Translations under genes and position numbers: made by a program | Shown: positions 8,960 through 18,092 of the stretch, piece by piece | Layout: every line of letters starts with the position of its first letter | Numbering within the stretch: the first letter of the stretch is position 1 | The notes under the pieces: generated by a model | The model's input: only the letters and a program-made list of their open reading frames with translations | What the model was told of the DNA's origin: nothing | Databases searched by the model: none | NCBI GenBank assembly: GCA_002704825.1 | Contig: PAIY01000089.1 | Coordinates: forward strand, 1-49,863 | Length of the DNA: 49,863 nt | Source of the DNA: Phycisphaeraceae bacterium | GTDB lineage: Bacteria; Planctomycetota; Phycisphaerae; Phycisphaerales; Phycisphaeraceae | Direction: 5' to 3'

Positions 8960-9812
8960 GTCCAAACTCCCTCTGTGATTTCACGTAAGCAAAAGATTGT
9001 GGCTCTGCACGTGGCGTGAACAAGTCACGGTTGATGATGGTTTCGCTGTGCCCGATAAACAACGTCCCATCATCGGCCAACTGCTTACTGAAAATGTCCA
9101 GGCATTGCTTACGCATATCATCGTCAAAATAGATCATGACGTTTCGACAAAAAATGACATCAAATTTGCCATGTCGACCAGTCGCAAGGCGATCCTTGAG
9201 ATTGACCTTGTCAAAATGAACCATGTCACGAATGTCGGGTTTGATCTTGTATTCGTCACCTTCGTGATCGAAGTATTTTGAGAGAATGTCAAAAGACATG
9301 TTGCCAATCGCCGACTTGGGATACAAAGCGGTCTTGGCAATTTTCAGAACACGATCAGAAATATCAGTTCCCACGATTTCCACGGACCAGTCCATGGCAC
9401 GAATGCCCAGAGTCCGACGGACCATCATGGCTAATGTGTAGGGTTCCTGGCCACTACTGCATGCTGCTGACCAGATGCGAAGCATCTTGCGATCACGACG
9501 CGCTTCTATGACCCCGGGCAGGACGTTCTTTTCAAACACGTCCAGCTGCGGTTGATTGCGGAAGAAACTCGTTTCATTGATGGTGATCTTGGAGAACATC
9601 ACCTGGAACTCATCTTCGCGATAGGGACCCATGGTCAGGAAAACGATGTACTGATCGTAGTCCTCAATTTCGAGCTCGTTGAGACGATCACCCAAGCGAC
9701 TCTCGAGGAGGTATTTTTTACTATCAGCGAACCATATCCCGCTACGATCATAAATGATCTTTCGCAGTGAGGCGTATTGCTGATCGCTCATTGTTTGTGT
9801 TGTTAGTGGCAT
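8949..9812 (-). CDS. cheR: CheR chemoreceptor glutamate methyltransferase
   Basis: SAM-dependent methyltransferase that methylates receptor glutamates for adaptation, opposing CheB. The N-terminal helical domain ('LRKIIYDRSGIWF') is followed by the Rossmann domain with SAM loop 'WSAACSSGQEPYTLAM', and later 'FDVIFCRNVMIYFD' and 'GTLFIGHSETI', all characteristic of CheR. About 287 residues from ATG 9812, normal for the family. The frame is open to GTG 9824, and 'AGAAGG' lies 3 nt upstream of ATG 9812, so the exact start is uncertain. Its stop overlaps the cheA start and it follows cheW by 45 nt. Confidence 0.93.
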   Translation of the reverse strand: MPLTTQTMSDQQYASLRKIIYDRSGIWFADSKKYLLESRLGDRLNELEIEDYDQYIVFLTMGPYREDEFQVMFSKITINETSFFRNQPQLDVFEKNVLPGVIEARRDRKMLRIWSAACSSGQEPYTLAMMVRRTLGIRAMDWSVEIVGTDISDRVLKIAKTALYPKSAIGNMSFDILSKYFDHEGDEYKIKPDIRDMVHFDKVNLKDRLATGRHGKFDVIFCRNVMIYFDDDMRKQCLDIFSKQLADDGTLFIGHSETIINRDLFTPRAEPQSFAYVKSQREFGRVA

Positions 9813-9857
9813 TAACCTTCTCACTCATACATGAACACCGGATCAGTCAACAGCACA

Positions 9858-10403
9858 TCAGGCTGCGTTACGAGCAGCACCATGCTTGACGGTGCTTTCA
9901 ATGGCACGAAGTTCTTCAAGGTTAAACAAACGTGACAAATCAAGGAGAATCAATAGGCGATCTTCAAGTTTACCAATCCCCATGATGTACGAGCTGTCAA
10001 CGGAGGATGAGGTGATTGAAGGCGTGGCTTCCACGATGTTGCGGTCAATACGAAGCACTTCGTGAACACAGTCGACAATAAAGCCAAGCACACGACCGTC
10101 AACTTCCACGACGATGATCCGGCTGGATTCGACGTGTTCGGTCAGTTCCATGTCAAAACGCTTGCGAAGGTCTACAACGGGGATAATCCGACCACGCAGG
10201 TTGATGACGCCTTCCACGCAATCAGGGCTTTCGGGCACCTTGGTGATGGTCATCATGCGGTTGATTTCCTGAACCTGCAGAATGTTGACTGCAAATTCTT
10301 CGCTACCCACGCCAAATGAAACCAATTGCAGCTGGCTTTCATCGGTCATGTTGTCTGCGATGTCGGACGTTTTTGCCTGAGATTCATTGTTGACTTGAGA
10401 CAT
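9858..10403 (-). CDS. cheW: CheW chemotaxis coupling protein
   Basis: A 181-residue scaffold protein linking the receptor to CheA. The CheW fold is seen in 'QLVSFGVGSEEFAVNILQVQEI', 'VPESPDCVEGVINLRGRIIPVVDLRKRF', 'IIVVEVDGRVLGFIVDCV' and 'ILLDLSRLF'. ATG 10403 has AGAGGA 7 nt upstream and is preferred to the longer TTG form at 10439. The first 30 residues before the fold are polar and probably unstructured. It lies between mcp and cheR in the che operon. Confidence 0.94.
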   Translation of the reverse strand: MSQVNNESQAKTSDIADNMTDESQLQLVSFGVGSEEFAVNILQVQEINRMMTITKVPESPDCVEGVINLRGRIIPVVDLRKRFDMELTEHVESSRIIVVEVDGRVLGFIVDCVHEVLRIDRNIVEATPSITSSSVDSSYIMGIGKLEDRLLILLDLSRLFNLEELRAIESTVKHGAARNAA

Positions 10404-10452
10404 GGTTGTATCCTCTGGTATCCGTGTTATTCGGTCCAACCCACTGATGGAC

Positions 10453-12510
10453 TTATTGCGTCTTGAAACGATTGATGAGGTTTTGCAGTTGCTCAGACTT
10501 GCAGCTTAATTGTGATGCTGCGTTGGCTGCCTGGTTTGCCCCTTCAGTTGTTTGACGCGTTACTGTACTTATGCTTTCTACATTTCGGGCAATTTCACCA
10601 GCAGCTTGAGACTGTTGTGCCGATGCAGCCGCAATTGATTCAATTAATGTGACGACTTTTCCAGCATCATCGACAATGAGATTCAATGCCTGTCCGGCTT
10701 CCTCAGCCAGATTAACACCTTCGGTGACGCGTTGCGTGCCTGTGTTCATGCGCTCAACTGCCTGTTTGGTTTGCGTTTGGATGGCGACGATCGAGTTTGC
10801 AACCTCCTTGGTGGCCTGGGTGGTGCGCTCCGCGAGTTTTCGGACCTCGTCAGCCACCACGGCAAACCCACGACCATGTTCACCTGCGCGGGCGGCTTCG
10901 ATTGCGGCATTCAACGCCAACAGGTTAGTCTGATCGGCGATGTCATTAATCACGTCAATGATCTGGCCAATCTGTTCACTGCGTGTGCCAAGTTCACCAA
11001 TCTCGGACGATGATTGATTGACCAGTTCGGCAATCTCGCGAATACTTGCCACAGTACGCTGAACAATCTGCCCGCCGTCGGTGGCATTGTCCCCAGAATC
11101 ACGTGAGGTCTTGGCCGCGTCATTACTCTTGCCTGCCACTTCACAGACGCTTGCGTTCATTTGTTCGATTGCTGCTGAGACCTGCGTGGTTTGCCGGTGT
11201 TGATCGTTAAGTCCATTGGCCATGTCCGATGCCGAGGCTTGAATTTGACTTGCTGCCGTAGAGACTTCCTCGCTGGCACCGCGGACCTGTTCAATCACAT
11301 TTCGGATGTTGTCAATGAAGACATTAAACCAATGTCCTAATTGTGAGAATTCGTCTGTACCTTTTTCGTTGACCTTCTGTGTCAAGTCACCTTCACCTTC
11401 AGCAATGTCCTTCATGCGATGGAGCATCGCTGAGATGGGACGTGTGAGTTTACTTGAAACAAACAGGGAAATACCAGCAATCAGAAAGAGGATACCCACG
11501 GCACTTATCAGCAGTATATTCTGTATCCTGATAATTCGTGCCAAGGCTTGGTCTACAGGAATGCGTACCATCGCAGACCAGTGCAGGCCCGGATATCCCA
11601 ACGCTCCATGGGAATGGGCATAGCCTGAGACTTGTTGGATTTGTTTACGGGCATGCACCGAAATGGTGTTACCTGTTTCTTGTTTGATGACATTCTGCGC
11701 TGCGACGACACCGTTGGTGGCCAGGTTTAAATTCAGAATCACATTTTCCATATCCCGGTTGATTGGCGTTTCGTGAACCGTTGGGTCACAATCAACGATG
11801 ATACGTCCGTCTTTGTCAAGAATCGTCAACTCGGCACCATGCATGCCTGATTCTGAGAGTTCTTCATATGTCTGATAAACAATATCTTCGACCAGACTCC
11901 ACATGGCATAGTTTTTCCAGATGGCAATGACTTTGCCCTGGGCGTCATAGACTGGTGCGACATAACCGATGGTCAAACCTTCGTTGTTGTAAATGCGTTT
12001 GACGTATTCATCGACATGAATATCTTCAACAACGGTTCCGGAGAGAAGTTTGCTTTCGAGAAACTTTTTATCAATGGCATCCTGGAGCCATTGTGCGGAG
12101 GCAAAGTTTTTGTTGTAGATGAATGAGGTGTCAATCGATTTGCCCCTGGCATCCTGATTGTTGACCGCGATGACTTTACCATCCAGGTCCACGAGTAATG
12201 TCAGGTAGTAAATGCCATAGGTCTTGACGTATTGATTCATCACCTGGGTGATGGCATTCTCTTGAGAACTTTTGTACCAATGCGCTTTGTCTTGAATCAC
12301 CTGGTTGATAGCAAATGCCTGTACATCTCCGTAACGCTCAAAGAGGTTGCGTTCGACTTTGTCAATGATGTTGACCGCGACGTTCTGGGTGGTGATTCCG
12401 ATTTCCGAACCTAATTCTTCGGTGACGTACCAGGCAGTGGTGCCTATAACAAGGACGGGGATCAGACCGGTGATAACAAAAGCGATGATTAGCTTGCTGC
12501 GTAGCGACAT
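10453..12510 (-). CDS. Methyl-accepting chemotaxis protein, double-Cache type
   Basis: About 685 residues: N-terminal membrane helix ('[20 protein letters not shown]', residues 7-26), a periplasmic Cache-type sensor region of about 310 residues, a second membrane helix ('[20 protein letters not shown]'), HAMP ('[21 protein letters not shown]') and the cytoplasmic signalling domain with the conserved hairpin '[20 protein letters not shown]' and '[18 protein letters not shown]'. The ligand is unknown; Cache domains commonly bind small metabolites. The C-terminus 'LINRFKTQ' lacks a CheR-tethering pentapeptide of NWETF type. ATG 12510 has GGAA 6 nt upstream; ATG 12522 has none. It is the only receptor in the operon, so it is presumably the cognate input of this system. 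Confidence 0.92.
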   Translation of the reverse strand: MSLRSKLIIAFVITGLIPVLVIGTTAWYVTEELGSEIGITTQNVAVNIIDKVERNLFERYGDVQAFAINQVIQDKAHWYKSSQENAITQVMNQYVKTYGIYYLTLLVDLDGKVIAVNNQDARGKSIDTSFIYNKNFASAQWLQDAIDKKFLESKLLSGTVVEDIHVDEYVKRIYNNEGLTIGYVAPVYDAQGKVIAIWKNYAMWSLVEDIVYQTYEELSESGMHGAELTILDKDGRIIVDCDPTVHETPINRDMENVILNLNLATNGVVAAQNVIKQETGNTISVHARKQIQQVSGYAHSHGALGYPGLHWSAMVRIPVDQALARIIRIQNILLISAVGILFLIAGISLFVSSKLTRPISAMLHRMKDIAEGEGDLTQKVNEKGTDEFSQLGHWFNVFIDNIRNVIEQVRGASEEVSTAASQIQASASDMANGLNDQHRQTTQVSAAIEQMNASVCEVAGKSNDAAKTSRDSGDNATDGGQIVQRTVASIREIAELVNQSSSEIGELGTRSEQIGQIIDVINDIADQTNLLALNAAIEAARAGEHGRGFAVVADEVRKLAERTTQATKEVANSIVAIQTQTKQAVERMNTGTQRVTEGVNLAEEAGQALNLIVDDAGKVVTLIESIAAASAQQSQAAGEIARNVESISTVTRQTTEGANQAANAASQLSCKSEQLQNLINRFKTQ

Positions 12511-12631
12511 GGCGGATTCCATTTGGTTAGAAGAACAAAAACGACATAGTCCTTATTTCGTGGATTACAACATTCCACAAAATTTATAATCAGTGATAAT
12601 CCGAATTTTTTGTTTTTTTTCAGGTGGTATT

Positions 12632-13717
12632 TCAGGCAGCCCAAGTACGCGACTGGGCCTGGCTGAGGAGTTGTGCAATCTGGTCGGGATTCATGCTGGC
12701 TACGATCAGTCCAGCTTGCGTGACAGCTTTGGGCATGCCATAGACGACGCAACTTTCATGATCCTGTGCGATGATGGGGGCACCGACTTCATGAAGCAGA
12801 CGCCCGCCTTCCAACCCATCGCAACCCATGCCTGTGAGGACAATGGAGAGCACATTGGCGCCAAAGACCTTGGCAGCGGATGAGAATAATTCATCAACGC
12901 AGGGCTTGTAAAGTGCATCCGCCGGTTCGGTTGCTGCTTCGAGTTGGATGGCCGAAGTCCCGATGGCTTTGCGAACGCGCAGGTGCTTGCCGCCTTGAGC
13001 CAGGTACACTTTCCCGTTTTCCATGGGCATGTGTCGATCGACATGAACAACGGGAACATTGGCCATGTCATTCATCCGCTCAACCAAGCTGGCAGTGAAT
13101 GTTGCAGGCATGTGCTGAGCAATGAGTACCGGATAAGGGAATCGCTCAGGCAACGCGGTGATGAGCTTTTCAAGAACAGGAGGACCACCTGTGCTTGATC
13201 CGATGAGAATGGCGCGCGGTGGTTTCTTGTTGAGCAACTGCTTGACATCAACATGATGATCATGTGCAATCGCGGGTTTGCTGATTGGTCTCCCCGAACG
13301 TTTGGATTCAACCAGGGCGTGAACCTTGGCAAGTAGATCATCACGAATATGCTTGATATCCAGTGAAATCTGCGATTGATCTTTGGCAATGAAGTCGTCA
13401 GCACCATATCGCAGAGCTTGGAGCGTGACATGTGAACCTTCGGTGGTCAGACTGGAGACCATCAGGATACGCGTGTCAGGACACAGTCGTTTGATCTGGC
13501 GACAGGCGGTCAAACCATCCATCTCAGGCATTTCAATATCCAGCGTCAAGATATCCGGCTGGAACTGCTGCGTGAGTTTAATCGCGTCCATGCCATTGCG
13601 ACCTGTCGCCATCACACGGATAGATTCGTCGCTCTCAAGCATTGAACGAATGGCATTACGCATGAATGCAGAATCGTCAACGACCAATGCATTGATGGTG
13701 GGTTTTGGTTCGAGCAC
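12632..13717 (-). CDS. cheB: CheB protein-glutamate methylesterase/deamidase
   Basis: A 361-residue two-domain enzyme. The receiver has D14/D15, phospho-acceptor D60 ('LTLDIEMPEMDG'), S88 and K112. After a linker of about 45 residues, the methylesterase domain carries the catalytic triad S175 ('IGSSTGGPP'), H202 ('AQHMPATFT') and D300 ('TGMGCDGLEGG'). It demethylates or deamidates receptor glutamates when phosphorylated by CheA. The start is GTG 13717, preceded closely by GGGAGGG. It is the first gene of the operon, 121 nt before the receptor gene. No cheD or cheC/cheX/cheZ phosphatase gene is present. Confidence 0.94.
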   Translation of the reverse strand: MLEPKPTINALVVDDSAFMRNAIRSMLESDESIRVMATGRNGMDAIKLTQQFQPDILTLDIEMPEMDGLTACRQIKRLCPDTRILMVSSLTTEGSHVTLQALRYGADDFIAKDQSQISLDIKHIRDDLLAKVHALVESKRSGRPISKPAIAHDHHVDVKQLLNKKPPRAILIGSSTGGPPVLEKLITALPERFPYPVLIAQHMPATFTASLVERMNDMANVPVVHVDRHMPMENGKVYLAQGGKHLRVRKAIGTSAIQLEAATEPADALYKPCVDELFSSAAKVFGANVLSIVLTGMGCDGLEGGRLLHEVGAPIIAQDHESCVVYGMPKAVTQAGLIVASMNPDQIAQLLSQAQSRTWAA

Positions 13718-13859
13718 TTCGCCCTCCCAATTCAGGTATCACTTCACCTGGACCGCAGGTAATGGATACGGACATGGCAAGACATCGGCCAAATGCGTTG
13801 TAAGCTTAAGTAAAATTCAATCAGGAATTAGACAAGGTTTATTTGGGTTATCAACGCGA

Positions 13860-14696
13860 TTAAACCGCATTGGCTGCAGAACGCAGGCTTTCTCGTGCAT
13901 CAGTTATAGGCACTTGATGACGTTTGCGGTCCAGGAAAAAGCTGACATTTTCATAACCACAGGCGTCCAATAAATCCAAGGCTGCAATGTAACCGTCACC
14001 CACACGTTCCGGACAATGTGCGTCAGCACCAATCACGCATGGGATATTTCGCACCCGCATCTGCTTGAGAATCGCAGGGGCAGGATTGAACTCTTCGATC
14101 ACCTTGAGAATGCCCGATGTGTTGAGTTCCATCGCCATGCCGGTCTTGGCAATGTCGTCTAAACAATGACAGATGTGATCCATCATCGCATCAAGATCCC
14201 AACGGGCAGCGTAGCAGTTCTTCACAAGGTCCGGGTGTGATAACGTGTCATATAAACCCGTCTGTGCAACCTTGACCAGGTTGGAAAAATAGTCCTTGTG
14301 ATATTGGACGGCATCGTCTTTCCAGAATATCTCGCGGTACTCGGGTATCTGCGGGTGGACCGATCCAAGGACGTGATTCAGCGGGGCGGATGCCAACTGC
14401 TTTTCGACATAGCTTTCAATGCCGGGCAGCCAATCCGCTTCAATCCCTAATCGCACGTCGACTTTGCCTGCCCATTCTTCGCGGGTCTGGGCGACAAGGT
14501 CCTGATACTCCTGCCACTGGTCTTCACTCATGCGGACACCGCTGGAGATGCCATCAGGCAGGGGGTTGTGACAGGTGACGACGATGCCTTTGAGCCCGAC
14601 CTTCTCTGCTCGCGCTGCATACTCCGTGGGCATGCCCTTGGCATGTTTACACAACGGTGTATGCATATGCTGTTCGTAGAGAATCGGCTGGGTCAT
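13860..14696 (-). CDS. PHP-family histidinol-phosphatase-like phosphoesterase
   Basis: About 278 residues of the polymerase-and-histidinol-phosphatase (PHP) metal-dependent phosphoesterase fold, closest in look to HisJ/HisK histidinol-phosphatases, which convert histidinol phosphate to histidinol. Metal ligands are visible in order: 'YEQHMHTPLCKHA' (H10, H12, H18), 'LGIEADW', 'LGSVHP', 'LSHPDLV' and 'IGADAHCPERV'. ATG 14696 has GGAG 9 nt upstream; the TTG at 14711 is less likely. It is separated from cheB (142 nt) and from the upstream operon (106 nt) and looks like its own unit. No other histidine-pathway gene is nearby, so the substrate is inferred from family only. Confidence 0.85.
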   Translation of the reverse strand: MTQPILYEQHMHTPLCKHAKGMPTEYAARAEKVGLKGIVVTCHNPLPDGISSGVRMSEDQWQEYQDLVAQTREEWAGKVDVRLGIEADWLPGIESYVEKQLASAPLNHVLGSVHPQIPEYREIFWKDDAVQYHKDYFSNLVKVAQTGLYDTLSHPDLVKNCYAARWDLDAMMDHICHCLDDIAKTGMAMELNTSGILKVIEEFNPAPAILKQMRVRNIPCVIGADAHCPERVGDGYIAALDLLDACGYENVSFFLDRKRHQVPITDARESLRSAANAV

Positions 14697-14802
14697 CACA
14701 CAAGGCTCCAATATCGGACGTCAAACGTAAACAGGCAGTTTAGCTTTTGTCGGCCGATTTGTCGCGTGAGGTGAGTCTTGTTGGCAATTCTAGAGAACCG
14801 AC

Positions 14803-15765
14803 TCACGAGGTTAAAGACATCTGTTCCTTGATTCCCCGTCCATATAACCGCCAGGTGGCAAAGGTCAGAAATGCCAGCAAGGCGTAGGTGGGATAGACGA
14901 TGTAAGTAGGCAATTGGGTAACGATACTGTGAAAAGTTGAAGTTCCAGTCACAGGCAACCAGAGCACTGAAAACAGCAGCACATATGTTGGAAGCCATAA
15001 AAAAATCAAAATCTGCATCACGATGCACGTTCGTCTGAAAAAACCGGGTTTAACCCAGTGAATCAATTGACCAAGTCGCATCCTGTAAGCCAGCAACGCC
15101 AGCCAGAGAAAGCTTAGGAAGGAAATAGAGTAGAAACGAGCATACAAATGCAGTGGAATATCAAATTTTAGCTGAATGATTACATGCAGATGCATCAGTA
15201 GCGATGACAAACACATCAATGTTGAAAAGATTTTTAAACCATATGTTGTAAACCAATGCATAGGGAATTGATCTATTCGTGGGTTAGACTTTGAAATAAG
15301 AATCAATCCGATCATCATCAAGATGTTAGGCGACATACGGATGAATCGTACGAATGGGAACCAGGGAGAAAGAAAGAACCGAGAGGTAATAATTAAACAG
15401 ACCGCAACCAGAAAGTACATCATGCCGCGTCGGATGTTTTTAACCCACTTGGGATGACTCTGGAAAATGTTACTGCTGATGATCGACTTGACGATCTCAC
15501 TGCCACACTCAGGGCATTGGTTTTGATAATGCTGTGTCCGCAGATTGTATTGGCAGGTTTCGCAGGCCAGATCATCATCAACATGTCCCCGGTCATCAAG
15601 TTTCACCAGCGTGCGCAGGATCGCTTCATTTGCTGGTCTTTGACAAGTCGGACATGACGCATTGATGCTGTGACCTCGCAGGCTTTGTCCGCAGCAACAG
15701 GTTACGTGTGTGAGAATGATGCCATCTTCATGATTGACACCCGGAAAGTTGGTTGATGCTGGCAT
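14803..15765 (-). CDS. Zinc-ribbon membrane protein, paralog B
   Basis: A 320-residue protein with two N-terminal Cys clusters, 'CCCGQ...CPTCQ' (residues ~22-41) and 'CETCQYNLR...CPECG' (~69-88). About six hydrophobic helices follow from residue ~113 to the end. The second cluster is a zinc-ribbon form I associate with planctomycete membrane proteins. It is a paralog of the gene just upstream (15779-16798), with the same order of clusters and helices and only 13 nt between them. Function unknown; the ribbons should face the cytoplasm if the N-terminus does. It is the last gene of a three-gene operon. Confidence 0.7.
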   Translation of the reverse strand: MPASTNFPGVNHEDGIILTHVTCCCGQSLRGHSINASCPTCQRPANEAILRTLVKLDDRGHVDDDLACETCQYNLRTQHYQNQCPECGSEIVKSIISSNIFQSHPKWVKNIRRGMMYFLVAVCLIITSRFFLSPWFPFVRFIRMSPNILMMIGLILISKSNPRIDQFPMHWFTTYGLKIFSTLMCLSSLLMHLHVIIQLKFDIPLHLYARFYSISFLSFLWLALLAYRMRLGQLIHWVKPGFFRRTCIVMQILIFLWLPTYVLLFSVLWLPVTGTSTFHSIVTQLPTYIVYPTYALLAFLTFATWRLYGRGIKEQMSLTS

Positions 15766-15778
15766 GATGGTGTTGCTT

Positions 15779-16798
15779 CTATGAGTTACTTGCAGGAGGC
15801 TGTGTTGGTGGCGTTTGGCCCGGCGTTTGAGTTGGCTGTTTTCTCATGACGTTGATCTGTCGTTTGAGTTTGTCAAATTGCCAGTACATCCGAAACGCAA
15901 CACCGGCATTGGCTGCAAAGGTCGCAATCATCAGGCAAAGTAATGCAAGAGCCATGGCAACAGCCAGCAAGTCATTGGGGGTTGGCTGGATTTGGAACTG
16001 CGAAAAAACAAGCGTGTAGACGATCGTTAATAGATAGAGTCCACGCGTAAAACCAATATCTCGTTTGAGTTTGGGATGATTCAAATGGGTTGCCAGTAAT
16101 AGACAGCGTTTGTAGTAAAGCCAACCTGTCATAACCAGACTCCCCGTCAGTACAATCGACATCAGCAGACTAACGATGTTGAGTGATTCTTCAGAGATAC
16201 TCAAGGTGGTGTTGATCGCAACAATGACATACACAATCGCCAATATCACCCAGATCGCAGGGATGATCAGTGACAGTTGGCAACCACGTTTAAGCCAGTA
16301 GCAAACCTTCTGGTTGATCGGCAATTGATCGGTAAAAACATCCGGTGAAGAAACTTTCCAGACACCGTATAGAGCCATGATCAAGGTGACCACAAAACCT
16401 GGTGGAATCACGAGGGAGGGGAGGATAAACAAAATGCCAAGTCCGATGAGCAGGTAGGCCAACCGCATCTGTTTGATCCATTGGGCGTCTGCCATGAGCA
16501 GGCGATTCTGGATGATGGTTTGATTGATTGGCACGCCACATTCCGGGCATGGCCTGGCATAATGCATGGTCCGCAGGTTGTACTTACAGGAACAGCAGGG
16601 CAGGTCACATGTGAGACAGCCTTCAGCGTCAAGTTCAGTAAATTGCTGGTAGATACTTTGTATGACAGGTGTCTGACAAATCAAGCATGCATCAGCGTGA
16701 TGTGCGTCAAACAATGATTCCTGGCAATGGCAACATTTCAACGGTCGTAACAGCCGACCATCGACGCCAATTCCCGGAAGATTCAGGCCTAAAACCAT
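15779..16798 (-). CDS. Zinc-ribbon membrane protein, paralog A
   Basis: A 339-residue protein with N-terminal clusters 'CCHCQ...CLICQ' (residues ~22-41) and 'CCSCKYNLR...CPECG' (~67-87), then about six transmembrane helices and a Pro/Gln/Thr-rich C-terminal tail. The architecture matches the downstream paralog: two ribbons, then a membrane domain. The start codon overlaps the stop of the upstream DUF3467 gene as TAATG, so the two are very likely translationally coupled. Function unknown; the arrangement suggests a membrane complex with the DUF3467 protein. Confidence 0.7.
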   Translation of the reverse strand: MVLGLNLPGIGVDGRLLRPLKCCHCQESLFDAHHADACLICQTPVIQSIYQQFTELDAEGCLTCDLPCCSCKYNLRTMHYARPCPECGVPINQTIIQNRLLMADAQWIKQMRLAYLLIGLGILFILPSLVIPPGFVVTLIMALYGVWKVSSPDVFTDQLPINQKVCYWLKRGCQLSLIIPAIWVILAIVYVIVAINTTLSISEESLNIVSLLMSIVLTGSLVMTGWLYYKRCLLLATHLNHPKLKRDIGFTRGLYLLTIVYTLVFSQFQIQPTPNDLLAVAMALALLCLMIATFAANAGVAFRMYWQFDKLKRQINVMRKQPTQTPGQTPPTQPPASNS

Positions 16799-17817
16799 TA
16801 ATTCCCCTCGTCTGTCTCATTCTGATCCGAATCTTCTTCTGGCGGTTTGTAGTAAGGATTTTTCGGATCGTAGTCGGGCATGTCGTGTTGCTGATTGAGT
16901 TGTTGAATCTGCTGACGACGGTTGGCAATGATGCGCTTCTGGAATTCGTCGTAGGTGTTCTTGACTGCTTCGAGCATGCGCACGACCTGCGGGGCGGAGA
17001 TGAATACGCGGGCCGTGACCACCGAACGCGGGAAGAAGTTGCAGATGAAGTCCAGATTAAACTCCGCAGCTGAGTGACTGATCATGACCGCATTGGCGTA
17101 GGCTGCAATCAAACCGTCTTCGGGCGTTTTCAGGTCATCGTAAATATCTTCAATGCTCGGGTGATTGACGATCTTGGGCTTGACCGGTTCCTGTGGGGCT
17201 GATGACGTGGGCGGGGTGATTTCGTCGTCATTGCTACCACCTGCAAATGGGCTTGCTGCGGGTTGGTCAGGAGCATCATTGCCAGCGTCGGCAGCAGGGG
17301 TAACCTGATCCGGCAGGGCGGTCTGACCGGTTGCTTCGCCACTGCCTTCACCTTCGCCTGTATCCAGATGCGGGTTGGTTGACGACTCGGCTTGGGGCTG
17401 GTCATCTTCATTCTTTACGGGTTGGAGGGGTTTGACCTCGGGCATGCCTTGGAGTGTCTGTGGCTTGTCGCCTTCGCCAGCGTCATCCTGATTCTGCTCC
17501 CTTGGCTTGGGCATCGTGGGGAGCATGCCAAAGCGTTCCTGGTATTTCTCAAGATTCTTTTCCAGCGTCCCAATCATCTGAGGCAGGACGGCATGGGGCA
17601 GGACCACGCGCTGGACCACCTGGTGTGGGCGCTGCATGCGGAGCACGAAGTCGAGAATGAATTCGGTATTACCCATGAGTACGATCGCGCCGGTGGAAAA
17701 GACACCACGGCTCACGGACTCGGGGATGCGGGCGCTAAGCTGGTTGTGACGGATCTGGCCGCGGATAAGGTGGTTGTTGTTATCGTCACTGGAAGGTTGC
17801 TGTGGCGTTGTGTTCAT
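16798..17817 (-). CDS. Protein with two DUF3467-like domains and an acidic linker
   Basis: A 339-residue soluble protein. Residues ~38-95 ('VLMGNTEFILDFVLRMQRP... LPQMIGTLEKNLEKYQERFG') and ~235-305 ('VMISHSAAEFNLDFICNFFP... VVRMLEAVKNTYDEFQKRI') both resemble DUF3467, a small domain of unknown function. The linker of about 130 residues is rich in Pro, Gln, Asp, Glu, Gly and Ser and probably disordered. No signal peptide. The gene heads a three-gene minus-strand operon with two zinc-ribbon membrane proteins, joined by a TAATG overlap. Two DUF3467 copies in one chain is notable. Role unknown. Confidence 0.75.
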   Translation of the reverse strand: MNTTPQQPSSDDNNNHLIRGQIRHNQLSARIPESVSRGVFSTGAIVLMGNTEFILDFVLRMQRPHQVVQRVVLPHAVLPQMIGTLEKNLEKYQERFGMLPTMPKPREQNQDDAGEGDKPQTLQGMPEVKPLQPVKNEDDQPQAESSTNPHLDTGEGEGSGEATGQTALPDQVTPAADAGNDAPDQPAASPFAGGSNDDEITPPTSSAPQEPVKPKIVNHPSIEDIYDDLKTPEDGLIAAYANAVMISHSAAEFNLDFICNFFPRSVVTARVFISAPQVVRMLEAVKNTYDEFQKRIIANRRQQIQQLNQQHDMPDYDPKNPYYKPPEEDSDQNETDEGN

Positions 17818-18092
17818 AAATCATCAAACCTGTCAAAACTGAGAATCGGATGGCGGGAAGGTCGGTACGTCTAGCAGGTCTCCCATTTTCCACGCTTTAC
17901 CGCCAGCGTCAATTTTGGACGCAATGACAAGATTGATTTTCGTCACAGATGATACAGTCCCAACAGTATGGCTGGCTCGATGCCCGTATGAATAAAGTCT
18001 AATTCCCGGAACGTCGATTCTTATTATCACAGGTGCGTCTCCCAGGTTCTGACGCGTGATTCATTGAGGGGTAGTGAAAGGTCCGTCACGCC

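Noticed and set aside
12607..12619. T-run taken as a terminator between mcp and cheB
   Set aside because: No stem precedes it, and on the transcribed (minus) strand it is an A-run.
13383..13973. 196-codon plus-strand open frame across the cheB start
   Set aside because: Antisense to the CheB receiver domain, with atypical composition and no family signature.
17833..18030. 65-codon minus-strand open frame upstream of the DUF3467 gene
   Set aside because: No Shine-Dalgarno, no conserved motif and unusual composition; position alone is not enough.
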